Notes: generated by a model not told the origin, from the sequence alone. Positions 8,819 through 16,945 are shown, numbered from the stretch's first letter. The stretch: 64,000 nucleotides of DNA from an uncultured Eubacteriales bacterium (GCA_900540185.1 UQFH01000009.1:1-64000); one strand, 5' to 3'. Program-made: numbers and translations.

Positions 8819-9655
8819 TCACTCCAGTTTATTCATTGATTCGCTACCTAATCTCTCTAAAGCAAAAATCTGTTTTCTAGCAAACTCTCTAAGCTCTATC
8901 ATTCTCTCTTTTTGTTTGATACCTTTAGTAATTAAAACTGAGTTGTAACTTTCCATATTTGCAAGAACTAAAAGCTCATTTAGATTTGCATAATCTCTCA
9001 TATTTCCTTTCAAATTAGGATTTTCTTTTCGCCACTCTCTTGCTCTTTTATTAAATAATGCTACATTCAGCATATCCGCCTCACTTGCATATTTAAAAGA
9101 TAATTGATCATTAGTTAAATCTTTAAGCAAGTATTCTTTAATTGCATCTGTATGGATTTTATAGTTAATCTTTGATATTTCTCTATGCAGATTCCAAGTT
9201 AATGATAATTTTGAGTGTTCATCTTCTTTTAGTCTTTTATAATCTTGAATAATATATAGCTTAAATTCTGGAGAAAGCCAAGATGCAAATTCCATAGCTA
9301 TATCATAATGAGCATAAGTTCCACCATATCTGCCAGATTTTGATACTATTCCAATAGCTCCAGTAGATTCTATCCATTTTCCTGGGGTCATTGTGAATCT
9401 ATTTAGTCCCGCTTCACTTCTAAACGTGTCGAATTGCACACGGTTAAAATTTGGATTATTGAGTGCTTCCCATAAGCCTATAAATTCGAGAGTATTTCTA
9501 TTTCTCATCCAGTTTTGAATAACAAATCTTGGATCATCTGAATTTTTATATTTTGCAATATCAGTTAAGCTTATATAATCATTTTTAAAATCTTCAGTAT
9601 AAACTTGAATTGAAAATCCCTTAGCAGAAATTTGCTCTTTATTTATTTTTGACAA
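8819..9655 (-). CDS. KilA-N domain DNA-binding protein, first gene of the operon
   Basis: The 278-residue protein carries a KilA-N domain at about residues 10-140. The marks are 'YISLTDIAKYKNSDDPRFVIQNWMRNR', 'GLWEALNNPNFNRVQFD' and 'KSGRYGGTYAHYDIAMEFASWLSPEFKLYII'. KilA-N is a DNA-binding domain common in phages and large DNA viruses. The C-terminal half is helical with 'RDYANLNELLVLANMES', a segment often seen in KilA-N proteins beside methylases. Translation starts at TTG, supported by GGGGGAG 4 nt upstream. A TATAAT-like -10 lies at 9701-9696 on the minus strand, without a good -35. It may provide target recognition or autoregulation. Confidence 0.85.
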   Translation of the reverse strand: MSKINKEQISAKGFSIQVYTEDFKNDYISLTDIAKYKNSDDPRFVIQNWMRNRNTLEFIGLWEALNNPNFNRVQFDTFRSEAGLNRFTMTPGKWIESTGAIGIVSKSGRYGGTYAHYDIAMEFASWLSPEFKLYIIQDYKRLKEDEHSKLSLTWNLHREISKINYKIHTDAIKEYLLKDLTNDQLSFKYASEADMLNVALFNKRAREWRKENPNLKGNMRDYANLNELLVLANMESYNSVLITKGIKQKERMIELREFARKQIFALERLGSESMNKLE

Positions 9656-9752
9656 TTTACTCCCCCTTTATACTAGTGTACTCCTTACAATAGTCATTAT
9701 ATAATCATTACTCTAAGCAGTATACCACCTATTAATTTTTCGAGTTTTAAAC

Positions 9753-9810
9753 TTTAGTAAAAATCTTGTACTACTTATATTTATATAACTATATATCTCT
9801 ATCGCTACTA
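9753..9810. repeat. 58-bp direct repeat, copy 2, upstream of the operon
   Basis: This is the second copy of the repeat at 3924-3981, lying between the KilA-N gene and the next GNAT gene. It shares TTTAGTAAAA and CTTATATTTATATAACTAT with copy 1. The surrounding 9656-9931 is otherwise gene-free and very AT-rich. Confidence 0.65.
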
Positions 9811-9931
9811 TGACACGAAACCCACAATGAAATCTTATAGTATTATTAATGCTTTCAGACACTATCTTTTCGATCTATTCAGACTAATTGTTTATAACAT
9901 TAACCGAAAAATTTATACTTAGGAAATTTAT

Positions 9932-10477
9932 TTAGATACTTTTTACCATTGTTATATTATTGTATCGTGTTCCATCCTTTAAAATAAATGCATCCGGTAT
10001 TTCTCCCACTTTGACGAATCCTAGTTTCTCATAAAGAATCTGACCTCTTTTATTACCTGAGAAATAGTCCAGTTCAATTTGGGTAAGGGCCCATTCCTTA
10101 GCATAGTCTTCAAGACAAAGGAGCATCTTCTTTCCTATTCCTAAGTTACAAAATTCTTTCAGTACTGTAACAGCGACATTTCCTCGATGACGCATTTTCA
10201 TTTTTTTAAATCTTGAAATCTGAGCACTCGCAATCAGTCTTCCATCAAACTCTGCTATAATCATAAGAATGTCCCCAGATTCATTAAAATTTTTTATCAT
10301 CTTCTCTTCCTGTTCAACAGTCAGAGTTATTTCTTCTGGATAGGAGTATAAAAAGTTAGATTCTCCCATAACGGTTTTCAAATATTCAATAGTTTCTGCA
10401 GCATCTTTTACTTGAATTTCTCTAATTCGGCAAATCCTACCATCTTTCATTTCAAAATTCAGTGGTGTGTATTTCAT
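9932..10477 (-). CDS. GNAT-family N-acetyltransferase
   Basis: The 181-residue product is a classical GNAT enzyme. 'GNVAVTVLKEFCNLGIGKKMLLCLEDYAKE' carries beta-4 and the acetyl-CoA loop (CNLGIGKK), and 'KRGQILYEKLGFVKVGEIPDAF' forms the C-terminal end. It resembles the group annotated as YhhY/L-amino-acid acetyltransferase-like. GAGGGA stands 6 nt before the ATG. It is the third GNAT of the island and not a close copy of the other two. The acceptor substrate is unknown. Confidence 0.83.
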   Translation of the reverse strand: MKYTPLNFEMKDGRICRIREIQVKDAAETIEYLKTVMGESNFLYSYPEEITLTVEQEEKMIKNFNESGDILMIIAEFDGRLIASAQISRFKKMKMRHRGNVAVTVLKEFCNLGIGKKMLLCLEDYAKEWALTQIELDYFSGNKRGQILYEKLGFVKVGEIPDAFILKDGTRYNNITMVKSI

Positions 10478-10573
10478 ATTTATCCCTCACTTGATTTTTA
10501 TTGTAATATTTTTTCTAAATCATTTTTATAAATTTGCTGTAAAAATCATTCAATCCTTATTTTTATTTTTTGT

Positions 10574-10770
10574 TTATACTAATATAACTAATCTATCATT
10601 TTCAAATCTTATATCTAAGTATTGATGGTTTGTATCTGTGTCTCCTTTTTGGTAATCTTTTATATTTTTCTCAGCAGTTCTAAGTGATTGAACATAACTA
10701 AATTCTCCTGATTCAGTATTGCCAATCTGATACATGTCACCTTTTTTTGAATTATTTCGTATCTATTCAT
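10574..10770 (-). pseudogene. Small gene with a frameshift in an A7 tract, partner of the HTH gene
   Basis: An ATG at 10770, 3 nt after the HTH stop and 6 nt after AAGG, begins MNRYEIIQKK and then meets a run of seven A (10748-10742 on the minus strand). Beyond it, the next frame reads GDMYQIGNTESGEFSYVQSL and continues to a TAA at 10576-10574 with natural composition. Eight A's would join the two into a ~65-residue protein. This is either a one-base deletion, a sequencing error or a slippage site. A downstream ATG at 10735 could still give a 53-residue product. The family is not recognised; it looks like a mobile-element accessory gene. Confidence 0.5.
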
Positions 10771-10773
10771 TTG

Positions 10774-10989
10774 TTACCTTACATAATCCATAATATCTTC
10801 AACCTTACACTCAAGAACACAACAAATCTTTGCTAAAGTTTCTAAATCAATTCTTTTAACCTTGTTATTACAATAAGAATTAAGTTGCGTCCTTTGAAGG
10901 TTTGCTTCTTTTTCTAATTTGTTTTTGCTTATATTTTTTTCTTCTAAAACCTGGTCTATTTTAAAAATAATTTTCCCAAAGTTTTGCAT
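10774..10989 (-). CDS. XRE-family helix-turn-helix regulator
   Basis: The 71-residue protein is a bare Cro/C1-type HTH. The fold covers about residues 7-68, with 'ISKNKLEKEANLQRTQLNSYCNNK' as the turn and recognition helix region and 'IDLETLAKICCVLECKVEDIMDYV' as the usual C-terminal helices. AGGGAG lies upstream of the ATG. Small regulators like this control conjugative or mobilisable elements and toxin-antitoxin genes. Its neighbours, a MobC-like relic upstream and a frameshifted small gene downstream, support an element origin. Confidence 0.8.
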   Translation of the reverse strand: MQNFGKIIFKIDQVLEEKNISKNKLEKEANLQRTQLNSYCNNKVKRIDLETLAKICCVLECKVEDIMDYVR

Positions 10990-11085
10990 AAATTTCTCTC
11001 CCTTGTAATTTTAGAAATCGGTATTTCAATTAATTATATTATATCATATTTTTAAAACTTCTTACAGGTCTAAGATTTGTTTTGG

Positions 11086-11265
11086 CTAAATTCTATTTAG
11101 TTTTTTTAACAACAGGTAATGTATATCCCATATTTCTTTTGCCAATTTTTCTATTTTTTCTCTCATATAGTCAATATCTTTCTTATAAATTACTCCCGTT
11201 GTATCAATTGCTTTTGCGATCTGGTTCATGTTATTTGTTACATTTAAAAGTAGCCTTTGGAGATG
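11086..11265 (-). pseudogene. C-terminal remnant of a MobC-like mobilisation protein
   Basis: On the minus strand an open frame encodes LLLNVTNNMNQIAKAIDTTG followed by 'VIYKKDIDYMREKIEKLAKEIWDIHYLLLKKLNRI' and a stop at 11088-11086. An in-frame stop precedes it at 11268-11266, so the N-terminus is missing. 'NNMNQIAKAIDTTGxIY' followed by a charged helix is the hallmark of MobC/BMC relaxosome proteins of plasmids and mobilisable elements. It is strong evidence that the island once moved by mobilisation. No relaxase is visible in the window. Confidence 0.6.
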
Positions 11266-11302
11266 TCAAAATAAATTAATCCTCGTAATATGTAGGCAAA
11301 AA

Positions 11303-11325
11303 GACCGCAGCTTAAAACTACGGTC
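11303..11325 (-). terminator. Rho-independent terminator downstream of guaA
   Basis: GACCGCAG and CTACGGTC form an 8-bp stem (one G-U pair) with a 7-nt loop, followed on the minus strand by a run of five T. It lies 450 nt beyond the guaA stop, past the repeat elements, and could end read-through from guaA. Confidence 0.6.
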
Positions 11326-11409
11326 TGAGTTTTTGTCCAAATGTTAACCACTTGGAACTATTATTCAATCTATGTTTTTTATAAATGTTCTTTTTATCTC
11401 CCGTTCACG

Positions 11410-11780
11410 CTGTCTAATTTGCGAGATGCCGTAAAATTCACCAATCGAGCATCGTTATCACTCGCTCTCTTTGGAATCTCTGACACGAGACCTGCTAGCC
11501 AATCGCCGGCGTCCTTGCGGACTTGTCTCTTGGGCTAGGGCTTCGAAAACGGAATTATTTCGCGAAGTGCAGAATGTTTAGGAGTGAGGCGTAGTCATAC
11601 CTACGCCGCAGTGACTAAATCATTATAACTCTTTGTCTAATTCCGCAATGTTGTCTAATTTGCGGAAATAAATGGATGGATTAGACGCCGATGAGGAGCC
11701 TCGCAGCCGAGTCGTACAATTAGTACGTCGAGGTTGTGAGGCGACGAATCAAGTTTAATCCGCCATTTAGACCGCAAATT
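11410..11780. repeat. Dispersed intergenic repeat, copy C (core plus two palindromes)
   Basis: The core 11410-11549 matches copy B. Palindrome 1 (11550-11645) has ends CGGAATTA/TAATTCCG and an apex GGCGTAG-TCATAC-CTACGCC. Palindrome 2 (11657-11780) has ends AATTTGCGG/CCGCAAATT, middle arms GCCTCGCAGCC/GGTTGTGAGGC and apex CGTAC-AATTA-GTACG. Its last base is the last base of the guaA stop codon, so the guaA transcript would fold into a ~124-nt hairpin directly after the stop. The remainder of 11040-11409 holds the MobC relic and a terminator. Confidence 0.8.
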
Positions 11781-11792
11781 TATTCCCATTCT
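11780..11792 (-). repeat. guaA 3'-end sequence, candidate attachment core
   Basis: These bases encode the end of guaA (…E-W-E-stop) and are repeated exactly at 3060-3072. They are the proposed chromosomal attachment site for the island to the left. Confidence 0.45.
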
Positions 11793-13303
11793 ATGGTTCC
11801 CGGCGGCTTACTGGTAATATCATACACCACCCTATTAACTTCAGGGACGCCGTTGATGATTCTTCGTTGTGCTTCGTCGAGGAATTCAGGGTCGAACGGG
11901 TAGGCGTCGGCGGTCATGGCGTCGGTCGTTCTTACAGCACGGATGGCGGCGAGGTAGGAGTAGGTTCTCTTGTCGCCTTGGACTCCGACGGTTTTGATGT
12001 CGGGAAGGACGGCGAATGCTTGCCAGATTTTTCCGTAGAGGTTGTATTCGTGGAGCATGTCGATGTAGATTTTGTCGACTCTTCTTAAGATGTCGAGTCT
12101 TTCTTCCGTGATTTCTCCGATGACTCTTATTGCGAGGCCCGGTCCAGGGAACGGGTGGCGGTCGACCATGTGGTCAGGAAGTCCCAAGAGTCTTCCGACT
12201 GTTCTCACTTCGTCTTTAAAGAGCATTCTTAGAGGTTCGACAAGTTCGAAGTCAACGTCTTCAGGAAGCCCGCCGACGTTGTGGTGCGATTTTATCACGT
12301 CGCCTTTTTTGAGGCCGCTTTCAACAACGTCAGGGTAGATTGTTCCTTGTACGAGGAATTTTGCATCTTTTGCATCTTTTTTCGCATCTTCAAATACGCG
12401 AATAAATTCTTCGCCGATGATTTTTCTCTTTTTTTCAGGTTCCGTTACGCCTTTAAGTTTTTCAAGGAATCTGTCTTTTGCATCTATTTTTTTGAATTTT
12501 ACGTTAAATTTTTCTTTAAATACTTTTTCAACTTCTTCAGCTTCGTTCATTCTTAGAAGTCCGTGGTCGACAAATATGCATGTCAAGCGGTCGCCGATTG
12601 CTTTACTTACAAGCGCCGCTGCGACGGATGAGTCAACTCCGCCCGAAAGGCCCAAAATTGCGTTTCCGTCACCGATTTGTTCTTGTATTTCTTTGATGGA
12701 TTTTTCAATGAAGTCTTCGCTCGACCAGTTCGGGGTGATTTTCGCTATTTTAAACAGGAAGTTTTTAAATATTTCCTGTTGATGTTCTGTGTTATTTACT
12801 TCCGGGTGGAATTGGGTTGCATAGAGTTTTCTCGATTCGTCTGCAATAGCTGCTGTGTTGCAGTTTTTTGTCTTTGCAATTGGTTTAAATCCTTCAGGAA
12901 GTTTGTCGATGAAGTCGGTGTGGCTCATCCAAACTGCTCCGGACTTAAGTCCGTCAAAGAGTGGCGAGTCTTCGTAGTTTGCAATTGCTTTTCCATATTC
13001 CGCTTCGGACGGGTCCGCTTTTTGTACGTTTCCTCCGAGCATGTAGCTCATGAGTTGCGCTCCATAGCAGATTCCTAGAATCGGCACTCCGATTTCGAAA
13101 AGTTTTTCGTCTGGGTGTATTGCATCTTTTTCGTAGACGCTGTCCGGACCGCCGGTTAGTATTATTGCTTCCGGTTTTTCATTTTTTATTTCATCAATTG
13201 ATGAATCGCCGGGCAATATTTTGCTGAAGACGCCGAGGTCTCTTACTCTTCGTGCGATGAGTTGCGAATATTGTCCTTTGAAGTCAAGTATTATTACGCT
13301 CAT
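11780..13303 (-). CDS. guaA: GMP synthase (glutamine-hydrolysing)
   Basis: GuaA aminates XMP to GMP with glutamine and ATP, the last step of guanine nucleotide synthesis. The 507-residue protein has the class-I amidotransferase half with nucleophile C79 ('GICYGAQ') and H166/E168 ('FHPEV'). The ATP-pyrophosphatase loop 'SGGVDSS' lies at 220-226, and the dimerisation end has 'RHPFPGPGLAIR' and 'KPPGTIEWE'. The length is normal and GGAGG lies before the ATG. GC content is visibly higher than in the island to the left. The 3' end coincides with the repeat and the putative integration site. Confidence 0.97.
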   Translation of the reverse strand: MSVIILDFKGQYSQLIARRVRDLGVFSKILPGDSSIDEIKNEKPEAIILTGGPDSVYEKDAIHPDEKLFEIGVPILGICYGAQLMSYMLGGNVQKADPSEAEYGKAIANYEDSPLFDGLKSGAVWMSHTDFIDKLPEGFKPIAKTKNCNTAAIADESRKLYATQFHPEVNNTEHQQEIFKNFLFKIAKITPNWSSEDFIEKSIKEIQEQIGDGNAILGLSGGVDSSVAAALVSKAIGDRLTCIFVDHGLLRMNEAEEVEKVFKEKFNVKFKKIDAKDRFLEKLKGVTEPEKKRKIIGEEFIRVFEDAKKDAKDAKFLVQGTIYPDVVESGLKKGDVIKSHHNVGGLPEDVDFELVEPLRMLFKDEVRTVGRLLGLPDHMVDRHPFPGPGLAIRVIGEITEERLDILRRVDKIYIDMLHEYNLYGKIWQAFAVLPDIKTVGVQGDKRTYSYLAAIRAVRTTDAMTADAYPFDPEFLDEAQRRIINGVPEVNRVVYDITSKPPGTIEWE

Positions 13304-13431
13304 TTTTCCTCCTCTGATTTTTTATTCTATTCCTATTATACATTTTTTCGCACTCTTTTTTCAAGTTTTATTTATTATTATTTAAAATGATTGAATTGTG
13401 GGTATAATATATTAGTAAGGAGGAAGTTTTT

Positions 13432-15390
13432 ATGAAAGTTTTATCAATTATTATTTCAATACTTATGGTGTTTTCATCGTTTGCAACTTTTGCAAAGGCT
13501 GCAGCTCCGACGGAAGATGAGAATGTAGATATTTCAAAATATGTTATTAGAGCGAGAGAGATTTTCGGCGTAAGTATGGATTACGACGAGGTAAACAGCA
13601 GTGTAGGCGACAATTTTATTTCCATAAATTGGAATATGACAGACGATTACAGCATGAGCGAAAGGATTACTTTCGATTTTAACGAAAATGTTTTGAATTA
13701 CCGTAAAAATCTTGACGATTACAAGAGATTCAACAGGACTCTCGTTTCGAGGGAAGACGCAATAAAGACGGCGGATGCGCTCGTGAAGAAGCTTTATCCG
13801 AAGAGCGAGCTCAAGTTTGAAAATTTGGAAGTCGCAGATTCAAATTATTGTTTGACATACAGACTTTATTCAAACGGTGTACGCGTTTACGGTGCAGTCG
13901 TTCAAATTTATTTGAATAAGGAAGACGGCAATTGCTACAATGTCGATTCGACCGATTTGATGCAAGCGTTTTTGAGATATGATGCGAAAGTCGACGTTTC
14001 GGGAATTAAGGGCGAAGGCGAAGCTTTTGAAGCTATAAAAAAGGCTTATCCTGCAAGACTTGATTTGCTGAAGTCCTTTGACGAAAAGTATGTTCCATAT
14101 TACACTTGGAACAGACGCCTCATCGTCGATGCGAAGGATTTTTCAAAGGTCAAGTATGACTATTGGATGGCGCTATACGGCGGAAACACAAAGGACGCAA
14201 GCGCCGAAGTCGAAAAAAGTTCGATGAGCGAAGTCGAAATTAAGGAAAAGGATAAGATTAAAAATCTGAAGACAAAAGAAGAAGCACTTGAAAAAGCTAT
14301 TTCGTTTTTTAATCTCGACAAGAAAAAATTGCGCTCCGGAAATTTAAATTCGATTTATGGAACCGATTTTTACGATTACAGTTTTAACTTTAGAGACAAC
14401 AATAAGGGTCAAAATTATTATTTTGCAAATGCAACAATCAAGGCTGACGATTTAATTCCTACTCAATTCTATACTTCGGACGGCAGAAACGAAGGAAGAA
14501 AAGCCGACGAGTCAAAAGTTGCACCTTGGGTAGAAAAGATTAAAAATGAGTTGCCGTTCTTTGATGAGTACAAAGAAATTCTTGATGATGACGACGACGA
14601 TGATGAAGGCTATCGTATAAGTAAGCATTTTATGAGAAAGTTCGGAGATTATTATGTGCCGGACGATTCAATTTATCTCGCATTTAACGCCGACGGACTT
14701 TCAAATTATTCTTTGACGAGAATTTGGGGCGACATTGAGCACGAAGACAAGAAGATTTCAAGCGACGATGCTTTCGACAGACTGAAAGAAAGATTCGGAT
14801 GCAGACTTTATGTTTTGCCTGTAATTGATGAAAACAGAGAAAACATAAAGGAAACGAGACTTGTTTATGCAATCGACACGGGTATGAGATCTCAAAAGGT
14901 TCGCGCAACCGACGGCAAAATCGGATCTGACGACGAAAAGTATTTGACTTCTCCGAAGGGCGAAGAGGACGACGCAGAAGTTAAAGACGCCGTCATTTCA
15001 GGTTTCGGCGTTCTCGACGACAAGGCATACGACGACACTGCGACATACAGAGATCTTCTCTACAATCTTTCGTATCTTTTCTATGAAAATATGAACGAAA
15101 ATACGGATGCGATGATGAAGAGATTTAAGGATTTAAAGATTTTCGACAAAGAAACTCTCGATGCACCTGTTTCACGCGAAACTATTTCAAAAGCATTGGT
15201 CCTTAAAAAACTTTCATTAAAACCTGAGGACATAAGAACTGACGTTTTTAATGAAGATATAAAGGCAAAAGAAAAGGCATATCCGGCGCTTATGGTTATG
15301 CTTTCGGGCGATTTCAAGGATATGGACTTTGAAGAAAATGCAACTGTCCACGAAATGCTGAAGATGATTTCAAGTATTATTTTCAGATAG
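13432..15390 (+). CDS. Secreted YcdB/YcdC-like domain protein
   Basis: The 652-residue protein starts with a signal peptide (about residues 1-23, ending 'FAKAAA'). Two regions look like YcdB/YcdC repeats: one near 95-185 ('SREDAIKTADALVKKLYP' through 'YRLYSNGVRVYGAVVQIYLN') and one after residue 280 ('KTKEEALEKAISFF'). These domains are found in exported Bacillota proteins of unknown function. A run of seven Asp follows 'EILDD' near 385. The C-terminal ~130 residues resemble the helical repeats used for surface attachment (SLH-like), but weakly. GGAGG lies 7 nt before the ATG and TATAAT at 13403-13408. It is a single-gene unit ended by a terminator. Confidence 0.65.
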   Translation: MKVLSIIISILMVFSSFATFAKAAAPTEDENVDISKYVIRAREIFGVSMDYDEVNSSVGDNFISINWNMTDDYSMSERITFDFNENVLNYRKNLDDYKRFNRTLVSREDAIKTADALVKKLYPKSELKFENLEVADSNYCLTYRLYSNGVRVYGAVVQIYLNKEDGNCYNVDSTDLMQAFLRYDAKVDVSGIKGEGEAFEAIKKAYPARLDLLKSFDEKYVPYYTWNRRLIVDAKDFSKVKYDYWMALYGGNTKDASAEVEKSSMSEVEIKEKDKIKNLKTKEEALEKAISFFNLDKKKLRSGNLNSIYGTDFYDYSFNFRDNNKGQNYYFANATIKADDLIPTQFYTSDGRNEGRKADESKVAPWVEKIKNELPFFDEYKEILDDDDDDDEGYRISKHFMRKFGDYYVPDDSIYLAFNADGLSNYSLTRIWGDIEHEDKKISSDDAFDRLKERFGCRLYVLPVIDENRENIKETRLVYAIDTGMRSQKVRATDGKIGSDDEKYLTSPKGEEDDAEVKDAVISGFGVLDDKAYDDTATYRDLLYNLSYLFYENMNENTDAMMKRFKDLKIFDKETLDAPVSRETISKALVLKKLSLKPEDIRTDVFNEDIKAKEKAYPALMVMLSGDFKDMDFEENATVHEMLKMISSIIFR

Positions 15391-15402
15391 TTTCTGAATT
15401 TT

Positions 15403-15430
15403 AAGACTCACATTTATGTGGGTCTTTTTT
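15403..15430 (+). terminator. Rho-independent terminator
   Basis: AAGACTCACA and TGTGGGTCTT pair around a TTTA loop and are followed by T6. It ends the YcdB-like gene. Confidence 0.85.
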
Positions 15431-15458
15431 GTTTTGAAGAAGTTTAATTGCACTTGAT

Positions 15459-15487
15459 TTGACACGTGTGTAAAAAAATGGTAAAAT
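15459..15487 (+). promoter_or_regulatory. Sigma-A promoter of the G5-3D gene
   Basis: TTGACA (15459-15464), a 17-nt spacer and TAAAAT (15482-15487) lie 35 nt before the start codon, close to the housekeeping consensus. Confidence 0.8.
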
Positions 15488-15521
15488 ATTTTTGTTGTAG
15501 GTATAAAAGTAAGGAGGAGTT

Positions 15522-16517
15522 ATGACTCGTAAATTTTTATATGGCATTCTGGTATGCCTTATGATTTTTTTCTCCGCAATAAAAGCAGATGCTAAAAGTT
15601 ATAATATTACCGTGAATGGCAAAGAAAACAAAGTTGATTTGAAAGGAGAAGACGAACTTAAATCTTATTTTAAGAAGAATTTTCCCGATTATAGAATTAC
15701 AAAAATCGACGACAAAACAGGAACGGTAAGCACGGAGGCGCTTATCGAAATAAATCTTATTGACGGAGAGACGAAAAAGACAGTCAAGGTGCCGAACAAA
15801 AATGTCGGTGCAATTATGAAGTATCTTGGAATAAAGCTCGGCAAAGACGATTTTGTTTTGCCTTCTGAAGACCAAATGCCTCAAGATGGAAAGATTACAG
15901 TTTTCAGAACCGTTCAAAAGATTACCGAAGCTTTGAATGAAAAGCCTTTTGAAGTTTTGGAGCAAAATTCGACCGACCCGGCGCAAAAAGAAGATGTTGT
16001 GCTTAGGGAAGGCGTAAACGGTTTGAACAAGGTTTTCAAAAAAGAAAGATATGTAAACGGCGTTTTAAAGTCGAGCATCGTTGTCAAGGAAGAGGTTCTA
16101 AAAGAGCCGATCGACAAGATTGTCAAGGTGCCGATGAAGGGCGTCGAAGCGATTACAAGAAGCGCTTCAAGAAGTTATGTTATGAATGCGACCGCATATG
16201 AAGCAGGTCCACTTTCAACCGGAAAAAGACCGGGACAAAGGGGCTACGGCATCACCGCATCGGGCACAAGAGCAAGACGCGGCACAGTTGCTGTCGACAG
16301 AAGGGTCATCCCTCTCGGCACAAAGCTGTATGTAAAGAGTCTCGACCCGAATTATCCGGACTACGGTTACGCAATTGCCGAAGACACAGGCGGCGCAATC
16401 AAAGGAATGAGAATCGATTTATTTATGGATACTGTTTGGGAATGTTTCCAATTCGGAAGAAGAAAAGTTAAAGTTTTTATTTTACCTGCAAGCACGCCTG
16501 ACAGTTTGTTCAGATAA
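15522..16517 (+). CDS. Secreted G5 and 3D domain protein (RpfB/YabE-like cell-wall hydrolase)
   Basis: The 331-residue protein has a signal peptide (about 1-24, ending 'KADAKS') and a ubiquitin-like/DUF348-type segment. A G5 domain covers about 150-210 ('EDVVLREGVNGLNKVFKKERYVNGV'). A C-terminal 3D domain covers about 215-325 with its three key Asp in 'VAVDRRVIPLGT', 'AEDTGG' and 'MRIDLFMD'. G5 binds peptidoglycan or GlcNAc polymers. The 3D fold is the double-psi barrel of MltA-type lytic transglycosylases, so peptidoglycan cleavage is the likely role. GGAGGAG lies before the ATG, and the gene has its own promoter and terminator. Confidence 0.88.
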   Translation: MTRKFLYGILVCLMIFFSAIKADAKSYNITVNGKENKVDLKGEDELKSYFKKNFPDYRITKIDDKTGTVSTEALIEINLIDGETKKTVKVPNKNVGAIMKYLGIKLGKDDFVLPSEDQMPQDGKITVFRTVQKITEALNEKPFEVLEQNSTDPAQKEDVVLREGVNGLNKVFKKERYVNGVLKSSIVVKEEVLKEPIDKIVKVPMKGVEAITRSASRSYVMNATAYEAGPLSTGKRPGQRGYGITASGTRARRGTVAVDRRVIPLGTKLYVKSLDPNYPDYGYAIAEDTGGAIKGMRIDLFMDTVWECFQFGRRKVKVFILPASTPDSLFR

Positions 16518-16522
16518 TTACT

Positions 16523-16546
16523 ACCCGAGTTTATGCTCGGGTTTTT
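16523..16546 (+). terminator. Rho-independent terminator
   Basis: ACCCGAG and CTCGGGT flank TTTATG and are followed by T5, ending the G5-3D gene. Confidence 0.9.
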
Positions 16547-16595
16547 GATTGAATTTATTTATTTTAGGGTAATAATATTTTATAGGAGGTATAAT

Positions 16596-16868
16596 ATGAA
16601 CAGAGATAATAAAGTTATGTCAATTGTTTCAATTGTGCTCGGCATAGCTTCCATTTTATGGTATTTCGCCGAAGACACAAGATTTGTTCCGTTTGTGCTT
16701 GCTGCAATTGCACTCGTTGTTGCAATCATTGCATTCTTTAACAGCAAAAATGAACTCACCACTCCGGCACTCGTAATCTCTATTGTGGGCATCGCTCTTA
16801 CAAGCGCAAGATTTATCGGATGTGTCGCATGTGCAAGTTGCATTAATAACGGACTTGGCTCAATTTAG
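16596..16868 (+). CDS. Small membrane protein (DUF4190-like)
   Basis: The 90-residue product has three hydrophobic segments (about residues 7-25, 32-48 and 58-85), with a Cys pair in the last ('GCVACASC'). The ATG at 16596 is used because GGAGGT lies 6 nt upstream. An in-frame ATG at 16533 is inside the preceding terminator. Small proteins of this type are conserved in Bacillota, with no function known to me. Confidence 0.65.
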   Translation: MNRDNKVMSIVSIVLGIASILWYFAEDTRFVPFVLAAIALVVAIIAFFNSKNELTTPALVISIVGIALTSARFIGCVACASCINNGLGSI

Positions 16869-16886
16869 ATAGAGTTTATATTCATG

Positions 16887-16918
16887 GAATCGAAATTAAT
16901 TTTTCGATTCTTTTTTTT
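16887..16918 (+). terminator. Rho-independent terminator
   Basis: GAATCGAA and TTCGATTC pair around ATTAATTT and are followed by T8. Confidence 0.9.
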
Positions 16919-16945
16919 GCAAAAATATGAAAAATTTGATATAAT
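16917..16945 (+). promoter_or_regulatory. Sigma-A promoter of ispE
   Basis: TTGCAA (16917-16922), a 17-nt spacer and TATAAT (16940-16945) lie 19 nt before the ispE start. The -35 overlaps the T-tract of the preceding terminator. Confidence 0.8.

Noticed and set aside
3924..9810. Classical type I restriction system
   Set aside because: No specificity subunit or helicase-type restriction subunit is present. The methylase is the Eco57I/TaqI-like single-chain type.
11867..13078. Several long plus-strand frames opposite guaA
   Set aside because: They are antisense shadows of a highly conserved gene, with no ribosome sites or family motifs.
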